Assembly: GCF_900114315.1 (NCBI RefSeq)
Contig: NZ_FOSQ01000007.1
Coordinates: 1-64,000, forward strand
DNA from: Falsiroseomonas stagni DSM 19981
Lineage (GTDB): Bacteria; Pseudomonadota; Alphaproteobacteria; Acetobacterales; Acetobacteraceae
Direction of reading: 5' to 3'
Length of the DNA stretch: 64,000 nt
In this document: positions 52,490-61,163 of the stretch, piece after piece
Layout of the letters: each line of letters starts with the position of its first letter
How positions within the stretch are numbered: position 1 is the first letter of the stretch
The notes under the pieces: generated by a model
Seen by the model: the letters and a program-made list of their open reading frames with translations, nothing else
What the model was told of the DNA's origin: nothing
Database searches by the model: none
Position numbers and translations under genes: made by a program

Positions 52490-54610
52490 GTGCCAGACGA
52501 TGTGACGGGCGCGCCGCGCGCCCTTGCGGCCGCGACCGCCGCCACCGGCTATTCGCTGGCCGTCGATATCGGCGGCACCTTCACGGATGTGGTGCTGCGC
52601 CATGCGGATGGCCGCGCCACCACCGACAAGACGCTGACCACCCATCGCAACCTGCTGGAAGGCTTCTTCCGCGCGGTGGATTTGGCGCTCGGCAAGGCGG
52701 GTGTGGGGCCAGAAGCGGTGACGGAGGTCACGGTCCACGCCACCACCCTGGTGACCAATGCGGTCATCGAGCGTCGAGGCCCGCCGACCGCCCTGCTGGC
52801 GACGAAGGGTTTTCGGGATATCCTGAGCATCCGCAACGAACATCGCTACGACATGTTCGACCCGCAGATCGAATTCCCCGATCCGCTGGTGCCCGACAGC
52901 CTGGTCTACACGCTGGATGAACGCATGCTCGCGACCGGCGCGGTGGAGAAGCCGGTCGACGCGGCGGAAGCCGCTGACCTGGCGCATCGCATGGCCGCCG
53001 ATGGCGTGAAGGCGGTGGGCATCTGCCTGCTCAATGCCTATCGCAACGGGGCCAATGAACGCGCGGCGCGGGCGGCGATACTGGCGGCGGTGCCCTCCAT
53101 GGAGGTCACTCTGTCCTCGGAGGTCTCACCGCAGATCCGCGAATATCCGCGCGCCTCCACCACGGTGATGAATGCCTACACCCAGCCCATCGTCGCGCCC
53201 TATCTGGCGGCGCTGTCGGCGGAGCTGGTGCGGCGGGGCTTTCCGAACCGGCCGCTCATCATGCTGTCGAATGGCGGCGTCGTCGGCACCTCCATCGCCG
53301 GCGCCTTCCCGGTGCGGATGATCGAGAGCGGGCCGGCGGCCGGCGCGCTGGCGGCCAGCTACTTCGCCGATGTGCTCCACCTCCCGCGGCTGCTGTCCTT
53401 CGACATGGGCGGCACCACGGCCAAGGCCTGCATGATCGATGCCGGCAAGCCGCTGGTGGCCGGGGAGTTCGAGGTCGATCGCCGCTACCGCTTCAAGCCC
53501 GGCAGCGGCTTCCCCATCACCATCCCCGCCGTGGACATGATCGAGATCGGCGCCGGCGGCGGCTCCATCGCGCGCGTCGACAATCTCGGCCTGCTGAAGG
53601 TGGGGCCGCGCAGCGCGGGGTCGGAACCAGGGCCGGTCTGCTACGGCCGTGGGGGCACGGAGCCCACGGTGACGGATAGCGACGTGGTGCTGGGCCTGCT
53701 GGATGCGGACCGCTTCCTCGGCGGCGACATGAAGCTGGACATGGCGGGTGCCGCGGCCGCGCTGGGGCGGCTTGGCGAACGCCTCGGCACCGATGCGGTC
53801 GCGACGGCGCGCGGGGTGTTCGAGGTAGTCTGCGAACAGATGGCCGGCGCGGCGCGCGCCCATGCGACCGATCGCGGCATCGATTGGCGCGGATTGCCGA
53901 TGCTGGCCTTCGGCGGCGCCGGTCCCGTCCATGCCTGCCGCGTGGCGGAACTCCTGGAATGCCGGCACCTGGTCTTCCCACCGATGGCCAGCGTGCTCTC
54001 CGCCTTCGGGACCCTCGTCTCCCCGGTACGGCTGGACCTGGTGCGTTCCGCGCTCTCCCCGCTCGCGACGCTGGACTGGGCGGCCGTGCGCGCGCTGGTC
54101 GGCGGCATGGCGGATGAGGGCCGCGCGGCCCTGGCGGAGGCGGGCGTCGATGCCGCGGATGCGACGCTGGAACTCGGCGTGGATTGCCGCTACCGCGGGC
54201 AGCAGAACGAGGTCACGACCGAACTGCCGCTGTCCGTGCTGGACAGCGGCGATGCGGTGGCGCTGCGCGAATCCTTCGAGCAGGCCTACGAAGCCCTCTA
54301 CGGCATCCGCCTGCCCGATGTCCCGATCGAGGTCGTGACCTGGCGCCTGGCCGCGCGCGGGCCGCTGCCCGTTGCCAGCCCCTCCCCCATGCCGGGCGGC
54401 ACGCCCGCCAGCCCGCGCACGCATCGCCCCGTGGCGGTTGAGCCTGATGTGCCGATGGTGCCGGTCTATGACCGCGGAGCCATCGCCGTCGGCCAGAAGA
54501 TCGAAGGCCCTGTCATCATAGAGGAACGGGAGACCACGCTGGTGGTGCTGCGCGGCTGGACGGCCAGCGTGCACCCGACTGGCGCCGTGGTCGCGGAGCG
54601 CGTGGCATGA
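52490..54610 (+). CDS. hyuA: Hydantoinase/oxoprolinase family subunit A
   Basis: A 706-residue ATP-dependent hydantoinase/5-oxoprolinase alpha subunit. The ATPase motif is YSLAVDIGGTFTDVVL; later blocks are THRNLLEGFFRAVD, TTLVTNAVIERRG, LSFDMGGTTAKACMID, GAGGGSIARVD and AFGGAGPVHACRVAELL. It cleaves a cyclic amide such as a hydantoin, oxoproline or related ring, using ATP, together with HyuB. Start GTG at 52490 has GGGGAAGGAA upstream. Overlaps hyuB by ATGA. Confidence 0.92.
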   Translation: MPDDVTGAPRALAAATAATGYSLAVDIGGTFTDVVLRHADGRATTDKTLTTHRNLLEGFFRAVDLALGKAGVGPEAVTEVTVHATTLVTNAVIERRGPPTALLATKGFRDILSIRNEHRYDMFDPQIEFPDPLVPDSLVYTLDERMLATGAVEKPVDAAEAADLAHRMAADGVKAVGICLLNAYRNGANERAARAAILAAVPSMEVTLSSEVSPQIREYPRASTTVMNAYTQPIVAPYLAALSAELVRRGFPNRPLIMLSNGGVVGTSIAGAFPVRMIESGPAAGALAASYFADVLHLPRLLSFDMGGTTAKACMIDAGKPLVAGEFEVDRRYRFKPGSGFPITIPAVDMIEIGAGGGSIARVDNLGLLKVGPRSAGSEPGPVCYGRGGTEPTVTDSDVVLGLLDADRFLGGDMKLDMAGAAAALGRLGERLGTDAVATARGVFEVVCEQMAGAARAHATDRGIDWRGLPMLAFGGAGPVHACRVAELLECRHLVFPPMASVLSAFGTLVSPVRLDLVRSALSPLATLDWAAVRALVGGMADEGRAALAEAGVDAADATLELGVDCRYRGQQNEVTTELPLSVLDSGDAVALRESFEQAYEALYGIRLPDVPIEVVTWRLAARGPLPVASPSPMPGGTPASPRTHRPVAVEPDVPMVPVYDRGAIAVGQKIEGPVIIEERETTLVVLRGWTASVHPTGAVVAERVA

Positions 54611-56166
54611 ACACCTCCCTCGACGGCATCGCGCTGGAGATCCAGTGGTCCAACCTGATCGCGACGGTGACGGAACAGGCGCGCGCGCTGCAGCGCATCG
54701 CCTTCAGCCCCATCGTGCGGGAGGCGGGGGACCTGGCCACCGCGCTGTTCGACCGGCGCGGGCGGATGGTGGCGCAGGCGGTGACGGGCACGCCAGGGCA
54801 CATCAACAGCCTGGCCGCCGCCGGCCAGCACTTTGTCCGTGCCTTCCCGCCCGATAACCTCTCCCCCGGCGATGTGCTGATCACCAATGATCCCTGGCTT
54901 TCCGCGGGGCATTTCTTCGACATCACGGTGATGACGCCTGTGTTTCGCGGCGGCGCCTGCATCGGCTTCTTCGGCAGCACCATCCACCATACCGATATCG
55001 GCGGCTACGGCGTCGGTGCCGGGGCGCGCGACGTGCATGAGGAAGGGCTCTGGATTCCGCTGGCGAAGCTCTATGAGAAGGGCGTCGCCAATGCGCTGCT
55101 CTTCGACATCATCCGCCGCAATGTCCGCACGCCCGACCATGTGGCAGGCGACCTGGCCGCGCAGGTGGCGGCGGGGCGTGTGGGGGCGGAGCGCCTGAAC
55201 GCGCTCTGCGACCGTACCGGCTTCGATGACATCGAGGCACTTTCCGATGCCATCATCGGCCGGTCGGAAGAAGCGACGCGGGAGAGCATCCGCAAGCTGA
55301 CGCCCGGCACCTTCCATGGCGAGAGCATCTTCGATGTCCCCGGCGGGCTGAAGGTGACGCTGAAGGCGGCGGTGACGGTGGATACCGATGCCGGCGAACT
55401 CGTCATCGACTTCACGGGGTCTTCGCCTGAAGCGCCGATCGGCATCAATGTCGTGCTGAACTACACGGCGGCCTATGCGAACTTCGCCGTGCGCGCCTGC
55501 CTCGACCCCGACCTGCCCAACAACTACGGCAGCCTCTTCCCCGTGAAGGTCCGCGCGCCGGAAGGCAGCATCGTGAATTGCCGCTACCCTGCGCCGGTGA
55601 ATGCGCGGCACGTGGTCGGCATGTATGTTCCCTTCCCCGTGCTGAAGGCGCTGCACCAGGTGATGCCGGACCGCGTGCTGGCGGAGGGTTCGGGCGCGGT
55701 CTGGACCATCCAGATCCAGGGCAAGGATGATGAAGGCCAGCCCTTCACCTCCTCGATGTTCAACTACTCCGGCGGCACGGGCGCGCGGCGGGAGAAGCCC
55801 GGCCTTTCTGCCACCTGCTACCCTACGGGCGTCGCGGCGGTGCCGGTGGAGGTGCTGGAAGCCGCCATGCCCATCGTCTTCACGCGCAAGGAGCTTCGCC
55901 GCGGATCGGGTGGCGCGGGGCGGATGCCCGGCGGCGATGGCCAGGTCATCGGCTACCGCATGAGGACCCGCGATCCCTGGCTGCTCAACGTGGTGGCCAG
56001 CCGCACCGACCTCGGCCCGGAAGGGCTGGAAGGCGGTGGCGATGGGTTGCCCGGACGCTTCCTGGTCAACGGCAAGCCGGTGAACGAGGCGCGCAAGATG
56101 GCGATGGCGGCCACCGACGAAGTGCTGATGGAAACGCCCGGCGGCGGCGGCTACGGTAAGGCATAA
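54607..56166 (+). CDS. hyuB: Hydantoinase/oxoprolinase family subunit B
   Basis: A 519-residue beta subunit, normal length. Family blocks are ALQRIAFSPIVREAGDLATALFD, DVLITNDPWLSAGHFFDIT, GSTIHHTDIGG, FTGSSPEAPIGINVV, and a C-terminal RGSGGAGRMPGGDGQVIGYR and TPGGGGYG. It carries part of the active site for ring opening. Encoded directly after hyuA and followed after 41 bases by a TctC receptor. Confidence 0.93.
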   Translation: MNTSLDGIALEIQWSNLIATVTEQARALQRIAFSPIVREAGDLATALFDRRGRMVAQAVTGTPGHINSLAAAGQHFVRAFPPDNLSPGDVLITNDPWLSAGHFFDITVMTPVFRGGACIGFFGSTIHHTDIGGYGVGAGARDVHEEGLWIPLAKLYEKGVANALLFDIIRRNVRTPDHVAGDLAAQVAAGRVGAERLNALCDRTGFDDIEALSDAIIGRSEEATRESIRKLTPGTFHGESIFDVPGGLKVTLKAAVTVDTDAGELVIDFTGSSPEAPIGINVVLNYTAAYANFAVRACLDPDLPNNYGSLFPVKVRAPEGSIVNCRYPAPVNARHVVGMYVPFPVLKALHQVMPDRVLAEGSGAVWTIQIQGKDDEGQPFTSSMFNYSGGTGARREKPGLSATCYPTGVAAVPVEVLEAAMPIVFTRKELRRGSGGAGRMPGGDGQVIGYRMRTRDPWLLNVVASRTDLGPEGLEGGGDGLPGRFLVNGKPVNEARKMAMAATDEVLMETPGGGGYGKA

Positions 56167-56207
56167 CGACTCCCGGCAAACGGGCGTCCTCTGAGGAAAC
56201 GACAGGA

Positions 56208-57173
56208 ATGATCGCAAGGCGCGCGCTGCTCGGCAGCGCATCGGTGCTGGCGCTGCCCGCTGTGGTGCGGGCGCAGGCGCTGTTCACGCGGCCCGTCCGC
56301 TTCGTCCTCGGCTTCGCGGCCGGCGGCGCGGGGGACATCACGGTGCGGATGCTGGTGCCGCATATGCAGGCGGAAATCGGCCAGCCCATCGTGGTGGACA
56401 ACCGCCCCGGCGCCGGCGGGATCATCAGCGCCGAAGCGGTCGCCCGCGCCGCGCCGGATGGCCACACCATGTACCTGCTGACCACCAGCAACATGGCCGC
56501 GCCCGCCTTCTATCGCACCATGCCCTTCGACGTGACACGCGACTTCGCGCCGGTCGGCCGCATGGTCTGGTACGACCACGTCATCGCCGTGAACCCGCAG
56601 CTTCCCGTGAACACGCTGGCGGAGCTGATCGCCTATGCGAAGGCGCGGCCGGGGACGCTGAACATCGGCTCCATCGCCGTCGGCAACGCACAGCACCTCG
56701 GCGTCGAGCTGTTCCGCGCCATGGCCGGCGCGCCGATGACGACGGTGACCTATCGCTCCTCCCCGGAGCTCATCACGGCGCTCTCCACCGGGGAGATCCA
56801 GGTGGCGGGCGAATTGCTGGCGCCGACCCTGCCGCAGGTTCAGGCCGGGCGCGTGAAGCTGCTGGCGGTGACGGCGCCGACGCGCTTCCCGACCCTGCCC
56901 GATGTGCTGACCAGCGCGGAAAGCGGCCTGCCCGACTACATCGTCCGGTCCTGGAACGCGATCGTCTTCCCCGCCAATACGCCGCGCCCGCAGATCGAGG
57001 CGATGAACCGTGCCATCCGCCGCGCGCTCGGCGTGCCGGAGATCCGCAACCGCCTGATCGAGCTCGGCGGATTGCCCGAGGCGAGCAGCCCGGAGGAACT
57101 CGGCGCCATGATCCCGAATGAGGTCGCGGCCTGGGGCCGCATGGCGCAACTCGCGGGGGTGGAGAAGCAGTGA
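56208..57173 (+). CDS. TctC/Bug family periplasmic substrate-binding protein
   Basis: A 321-residue receptor in the hydantoinase operon. Leader MIARRALLGSASVLALPAVVRAQ. Motifs are FVLGFAAGGAGDITVRML (the first loop is AGGAGD rather than PGG-TD), IVVDNRPGAGGIIS, MTTVTYRSSPELI and LPDVLTSAESG. Overlaps the aldolase gene by 4 bases. Ligand probably an amide or ureide handled by HyuAB. Confidence 0.9.
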   Translation: MIARRALLGSASVLALPAVVRAQALFTRPVRFVLGFAAGGAGDITVRMLVPHMQAEIGQPIVVDNRPGAGGIISAEAVARAAPDGHTMYLLTTSNMAAPAFYRTMPFDVTRDFAPVGRMVWYDHVIAVNPQLPVNTLAELIAYAKARPGTLNIGSIAVGNAQHLGVELFRAMAGAPMTTVTYRSSPELITALSTGEIQVAGELLAPTLPQVQAGRVKLLAVTAPTRFPTLPDVLTSAESGLPDYIVRSWNAIVFPANTPRPQIEAMNRAIRRALGVPEIRNRLIELGGLPEASSPEELGAMIPNEVAAWGRMAQLAGVEKQ

Positions 57174-57889
57174 GCGAGGCGGAGCGGCTGCTCAAGCAGG
57201 ACCTGCTGCACGCCTACCACATCCTCGATGCCGATGGTCAGGCCAGCGGCATCGCGGGGCATCTCACCGCAAGGCTGCCGGGGGCGGATCGCTTCTGGTC
57301 GCATCAATGGGGTATCGGCTTCGACGAGGTGCGGGCGGATGGCCTGATCGAGGCCGATTTCGACCTCGACACCACGCGCGGCATCGGGCGGGTGAACCCG
57401 ACCCTGCATATCCACACGCGCATCTACCGCGCGCGGCCTGACGTGACCTGCATCATCCACACCCATGGCAAGGCCGGCGTGGCGCTGGGCTGCGCGGGGA
57501 TGACGCTGGAGACCATCACCCAGACCGGCGCCGTCTTCCATGACGACATCGCGCTGTTCGACGAGTTCCACGGCATCGTGCTGGACACCAACGAAGGCGA
57601 TGCCATCGCCGCGGCGCTGGGGCCGAAGCGCGGGCTGCTGCTGAAGAACCATGGCGCGCTGGTGGTCGGTGCCTCCATCGCGGAAGCCTGCATCGGCATG
57701 ACGGTGCTGGAATGGGCCGCCGATGTGCAGCTTCGCGCCGCCGCCGCAGGCCCCCTGCAGAAGCTCGACCCCGCCGCTGCCGCGCAATCGAAGAAATTCC
57801 TGCTGGATGCGGCCAACCTCGGCCTGCGCTGGGATTTTCTCAAACGAAAAATCGCCCGAAGCCGGCCATTCCTGGGAGAGACGCCATGA
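57170..57889 (+). CDS. Class II aldolase/adducin family protein
   Basis: A 239-residue zinc aldolase-fold protein. Metal and substrate motifs are SGIAGHLTARLP, VNPTLHIHTRIY, CIIHTHGKAGVALGC and LLKNHGALVVGAS. It may split a hydroxy-acid or act as a decarboxylase or epimerase. The start is GTG overlapping the upstream TctC gene, and the end overlaps the next TctC gene (ATGA). Confidence 0.85.
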   Translation: MSEAERLLKQDLLHAYHILDADGQASGIAGHLTARLPGADRFWSHQWGIGFDEVRADGLIEADFDLDTTRGIGRVNPTLHIHTRIYRARPDVTCIIHTHGKAGVALGCAGMTLETITQTGAVFHDDIALFDEFHGIVLDTNEGDAIAAALGPKRGLLLKNHGALVVGASIAEACIGMTVLEWAADVQLRAAAAGPLQKLDPAAAAQSKKFLLDAANLGLRWDFLKRKIARSRPFLGETP

Positions 57890-58842
57890 AGCGCCTTCTG
57901 CTTGCCGCCCTGCTGGCCTGCACCGCGCTGCCCGCCATGGCGCAGCAATTCCCCAACCGGCCCATCCGCTGGATCGTTGGCTTCGCGCCGGGCGGCGTCG
58001 GCGATACCACCGCGCGCATCGTCGGCCAGAAGCTCAGCGAGACCCTCGGCCAGCCCGTCGTGATCGAGAACCGGCCCTCCGCCGGCGGGATCGTGGCGAG
58101 CGAGACGGTGGCGCGCGCGGCGCCCGATGGCCACACGCTGCTGCTGGTGACGGCGACGGCGGCCACGGCGCCGCATCTGTTCCGGCAACTGCCCTACCAC
58201 CCCATCGACGATTTCGCCTTCGTGTCGCAGATCGCCAGCTTCCCGCACGCCATCGTCGTCGCCGCCAACTCGCCCTATCGCAACCTGCAGGATCTGGTGG
58301 CGGGGGCGCGGGCGAATCCCGGGCGGGTCAATCTCGGCTCCGTCAGCGTCGGCACGGCGCTGCATCTCTCGCTCGAACTGCTGCGCTCCATGGGCAGCAT
58401 CCCGGCGGAGATCGTGACCTATCGCGCCACCGGCGAATTGCTGAACGCCACCGTCTCCGGCGATGTGCAGGCGGCGATGGAGGTGGCGGCGACGACGCTC
58501 GGCCAGATCAGCGGCGGGCGGATGCGGGCGCTGGCGGTGACATCACCGCGGCGCATGTCGATCCTGCCGGATGTGCCGACCGTCGCCGAGTCCGGACTGC
58601 CCGACTACAATGTCATCACCTGGAACGGCATGGCCGCGCCGCGCGGCACGCCGCGCCCGATCATCGACCGGCTGAATGCCGAGGTCGCGCGCGCCATGGC
58701 GATGCCCGATGTGCGCGACCGCCTGCTGCCGATCGGCGTGGAGCCCGCGCCAGGCACGCCGGAGGCGCTGCATGCGCTGCTCACCGCCGAAACCGCCCTC
58801 TGGGGCCGGGTCATCGAAGCCGCGAGAATCGAGAAGCAATAG
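57886..58842 (+). CDS. TctC/Bug family periplasmic substrate-binding protein
   Basis: A 318-residue receptor and the second one in this operon. Leader MKRLLLAALLACTALPAMAQ is of the ordinary Sec type, unlike the Arg-Arg leaders of the other receptors here. Motifs are WIVGFAPGGVGDTTARI, VVIENRPSAGGIVAS, EIVTYRATGELL and LPDVPTVAESG. It shares the GFAxGGxGD loop with the receptor at 56208, so the pair may be recent paralogues with related ligands. Confidence 0.9.
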   Translation: MKRLLLAALLACTALPAMAQQFPNRPIRWIVGFAPGGVGDTTARIVGQKLSETLGQPVVIENRPSAGGIVASETVARAAPDGHTLLLVTATAATAPHLFRQLPYHPIDDFAFVSQIASFPHAIVVAANSPYRNLQDLVAGARANPGRVNLGSVSVGTALHLSLELLRSMGSIPAEIVTYRATGELLNATVSGDVQAAMEVAATTLGQISGGRMRALAVTSPRRMSILPDVPTVAESGLPDYNVITWNGMAAPRGTPRPIIDRLNAEVARAMAMPDVRDRLLPIGVEPAPGTPEALHALLTAETALWGRVIEAARIEKQ

Positions 58843-58848
58843 TTCGAT

Positions 58849-58942
58849 GCCCTCAAGCGCCGGGCGGCCGCATCCGCGGCCTTGGCTTCGCGGCACTGGC
58901 CGCGGCGGCCGTCCGGCCGCTCGGCCCGCAAGCGGGCCGCAT
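58849..58942 (-). repeat. palindrome-rich interspersed element, copy 3 (intergenic)
   Basis: Reverse complement aligns with the elements in queC and at the GNAT start: it shares GCGGCCAGTGC-GCGAAGCCAAG and ends GGCGCTTGAGGGC. It lies 6 bases after the TctC stop and 27 bases before the cupin gene. Confidence 0.65.
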
Positions 58943-58969
58943 GTTCCTCCTGATGAGCAAGGTAGCACC

Positions 58970-59302
58970 ATGAACATCCCCAAGATCGACTGGAACAGCA
59001 TCCCCTGGACGACCGTCCGCCCCGGCGTGGAACGCAAGGGCTTCACGGGCGAAGGCGCCACTGTCGCGCTGCATCGCCTGCATCCCGGGCACGAGCCGAA
59101 GCCGCACAACCATCCTAACGAGCAGATCGTCTACATCATGGCCGGCACCATCGATTTCCACATCGAGGGTGAGGTGCATCGCCTCGGCCCGGGGGGCCTG
59201 CTGGTGGTGCCGCCGAACGCCATGCATCACGGCGTGGTCGTGGGGGATGAGATGGTGCTGAACCTCGATGTCTTCACGCCGGCCAGGCCGGAATATGCCT
59301 GA
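58970..59302 (+). CDS. Small cupin domain protein
   Basis: A 110-residue single cupin. Metal pattern HEPKPHNHPNEQIVYIMAGTIDF followed by GLLVVPPNAMHHG. It resembles small catabolic cupins such as ureidoglycolate or sugar-associated cupins, but no substrate can be assigned. It overlaps the next gene by 8 bases and so belongs to the hydantoinase operon despite the repeat inserted upstream. Confidence 0.78.
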   Translation: MNIPKIDWNSIPWTTVRPGVERKGFTGEGATVALHRLHPGHEPKPHNHPNEQIVYIMAGTIDFHIEGEVHRLGPGGLLVVPPNAMHHGVVVGDEMVLNLDVFTPARPEYA

Positions 59303-60347
59303 CCTTTCCGTCCGCGTCGGGGGCATCACGCTCAATAACCCCGTCATCATCGGCTCCGGCGACCATACGATGACGGAAGGCGCGCTGGTGGCCGCGCGCG
59401 CCACCGGCGCGGGCGCCGTCGTCGCCAAGTCGATCAATGAGAGCGTGGCCGCGAAGCGCCAGCTGGATGGCAGCGACCATGTGCTGCTGGACAGCCGGTG
59501 GAACCCCATACCCTGGGATTTCGCGCCGCCGCCGGATGCGATGCTGCTGGGGCGTTCGGGCCTGCACCAGTCGCCCAGCGAGGACTGGATCGACATCGTC
59601 GCCGCGCAGGACAGGGAAGCCGCGAAGACGGGGCAATACGTCATCGGCTCCATCATCCTCGCCAACCTCGACACCGCCTGCGACCTGGCGAAGCGCTACG
59701 AGGCCGCCGGCATCCGCGTGCTGGAACTGAACATCGGCGCGCCGCATGGCGATGAAGCCGTGCCCGGCGCCATCATCCAGGAACGCGCGGCGAACAGGGT
59801 GCGGGAGATCACGGCCAGGCTCCGCGCCGCGATCTCCATCCCGCTCTGGATCAAGCTGACGGGGCAGAGCGAGGATGTCGGCGCCCTCGCCTTGGCCGCC
59901 AAGGAAGGCGGCGCGGATGCGACCATCGTCATGGGCCGCTTCATGGCGCTGGTGCCGGATATCGAGACCCGCGCGCCGATGCTCGGCACCGCCGGCGCCA
60001 TCGGCGGGCCGTGGTCGCTGGCGCTGACCTGCCGCTGGCTGGCGGAGGCGCGGAAGAAGGTAGGCGCCGATTATTCGCTGCTGGGCACGAACGGCGCGCG
60101 GGACGGGCTGGACGTGGTGCGCTTCCTGCTCGCCGGCGCACGGGCCGTGGAGATGACCAGCGCGATCATGGCCGGCGGCTTCGATGTCGCGCGCCGCGCG
60201 GTGGCGGAGATCGAGGCCTATCTGGTCCGCACGGGCGGTGATGTGGAGGACCTCATCGGCCTCGCCGCCGAACGGCGCGTGGCCTATGGCGTGCAGGCGG
60301 ACCGGCCGGGCTACTGGCGGGACTTCGTGCCACCCGAAGCCAGGTAG
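59295..60347 (+). CDS. Dihydroorotate dehydrogenase-like flavoprotein
   Basis: A 350-residue TIM-barrel flavoprotein of the DHOD/dihydropyrimidine dehydrogenase (PreA) family. FMN-site parts are PVIIGSGDHTMT, AVVAKSINES, LELNIGAPHGDEA, IPLWIKLTGQ and LGTNGARDGLDVVRFLLAGARAVEM. The SCPHG of PreA is GAPHG here, and the catalytic Cys in the following loop appears replaced (Ile160 region). No Fe-S domain is attached. It would reduce or oxidise a ring compound related to the hydantoinase substrate. The 3-prime end overlaps the convergent IclR gene by 37 bases. Confidence 0.8.
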   Translation: MPDLSVRVGGITLNNPVIIGSGDHTMTEGALVAARATGAGAVVAKSINESVAAKRQLDGSDHVLLDSRWNPIPWDFAPPPDAMLLGRSGLHQSPSEDWIDIVAAQDREAAKTGQYVIGSIILANLDTACDLAKRYEAAGIRVLELNIGAPHGDEAVPGAIIQERAANRVREITARLRAAISIPLWIKLTGQSEDVGALALAAKEGGADATIVMGRFMALVPDIETRAPMLGTAGAIGGPWSLALTCRWLAEARKKVGADYSLLGTNGARDGLDVVRFLLAGARAVEMTSAIMAGGFDVARRAVAEIEAYLVRTGGDVEDLIGLAAERRVAYGVQADRPGYWRDFVPPEAR

Positions 60348-61120
60348 CGGTTCGACCCCAGCCGGGCGCTGACGGCGCTTGCGGCTTCGTGCAGGGCCTC
60401 CAGCATCGACGCTGGCGGCGGGTCCTGCACGAATTGCACGGAGCCGACGATGCCGAGGGAGCCGACCAGCACCTCCCCGGCCGCGAACAAGGGCGCGGCG
60501 AGGACGTTGATGCCGGTCAGCGCCTCCCCCGGCGCGGTCTCCCACAGCCGGTCGCGGACCAGGGCGATGCGGTCGCGCAGAACAGCGGGGTCCGTGATGC
60601 TGTCGGGTGTCAGCTTCTCCAGCGGTCCGGACAGGAGGCGGTCGCGCAGCTCCGCCGCCGCGAAGGCCAGCATGATGCGCCCCTGCGCGGAGCAATGCGC
60701 GGCGGGGCGGTTACCGGGCTGCACGGTGATGGAGACCTTGTTCGGGGCCTCCAGCGCATGCACCACCAGCGGGTCGCCGCCCGTCGGCACGGCCAGCAGG
60801 ACGGATTGCCCCACGGCATCGCGCAGCCGGTGCATGGCGGGCTCCGCCACGCGCTTCAGGTCGAACTGCTCCCCCGCCGCCTGGCCGATCTGGTACATGC
60901 GCCAGGTCAGGTGATAGCGCTCCGTCGTCTCCTCCTGCGCCACCAGCCCGGCCTGGCGCAGCGTGACGAGGTGGCGGTGGACGCGGCCCTTGGGCTCCGC
61001 CAGGTCGCGCGCCAGGTCGGAGACGCGCATCGGCCCACCGGCCAGGGCCATGGCTTCGAGCACCCGCACCGCCATCAGGACGGAACGGACGGCGGCTGTA
61101 CCCTCGGTGTCATCGCTCAT
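60311..61120 (-). CDS. IclR family transcriptional regulator
   Basis: A 269-residue repressor/activator. The N-terminal winged helix is VLMAVRVLEAMALAGGPMRVSDLA with EPKGRVHRHLVTLRQAGLV as recognition part. The C-terminal effector domain has VHALEAPNKVSITVQPGN, HCSAQGRIMLAF and GINVLAAPLFAAGEVLVGSLGIVGS. It is encoded convergently to the hydantoinase operon and is the likely regulator of that operon, though its operator was not identified. Confidence 0.9.
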   Translation of the reverse strand: MSDDTEGTAAVRSVLMAVRVLEAMALAGGPMRVSDLARDLAEPKGRVHRHLVTLRQAGLVAQEETTERYHLTWRMYQIGQAAGEQFDLKRVAEPAMHRLRDAVGQSVLLAVPTGGDPLVVHALEAPNKVSITVQPGNRPAAHCSAQGRIMLAFAAAELRDRLLSGPLEKLTPDSITDPAVLRDRIALVRDRLWETAPGEALTGINVLAAPLFAAGEVLVGSLGIVGSVQFVQDPPPASMLEALHEAASAVSARLGSNRYLASGGTKSRQ

Positions 61121-61163
61121 GCAACGTCATCATGGGCAGCGCCATCCGCGGCGCCAAGCCCTG

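Noticed and set aside
49388-52987. 1199-residue open frame on the minus strand
   Set aside because: It runs opposite the polyamine-type receptor and fused permease, which have clear motifs. Its composition (Gln, Arg, His, Gly) is the usual antisense shadow in GC-rich DNA.
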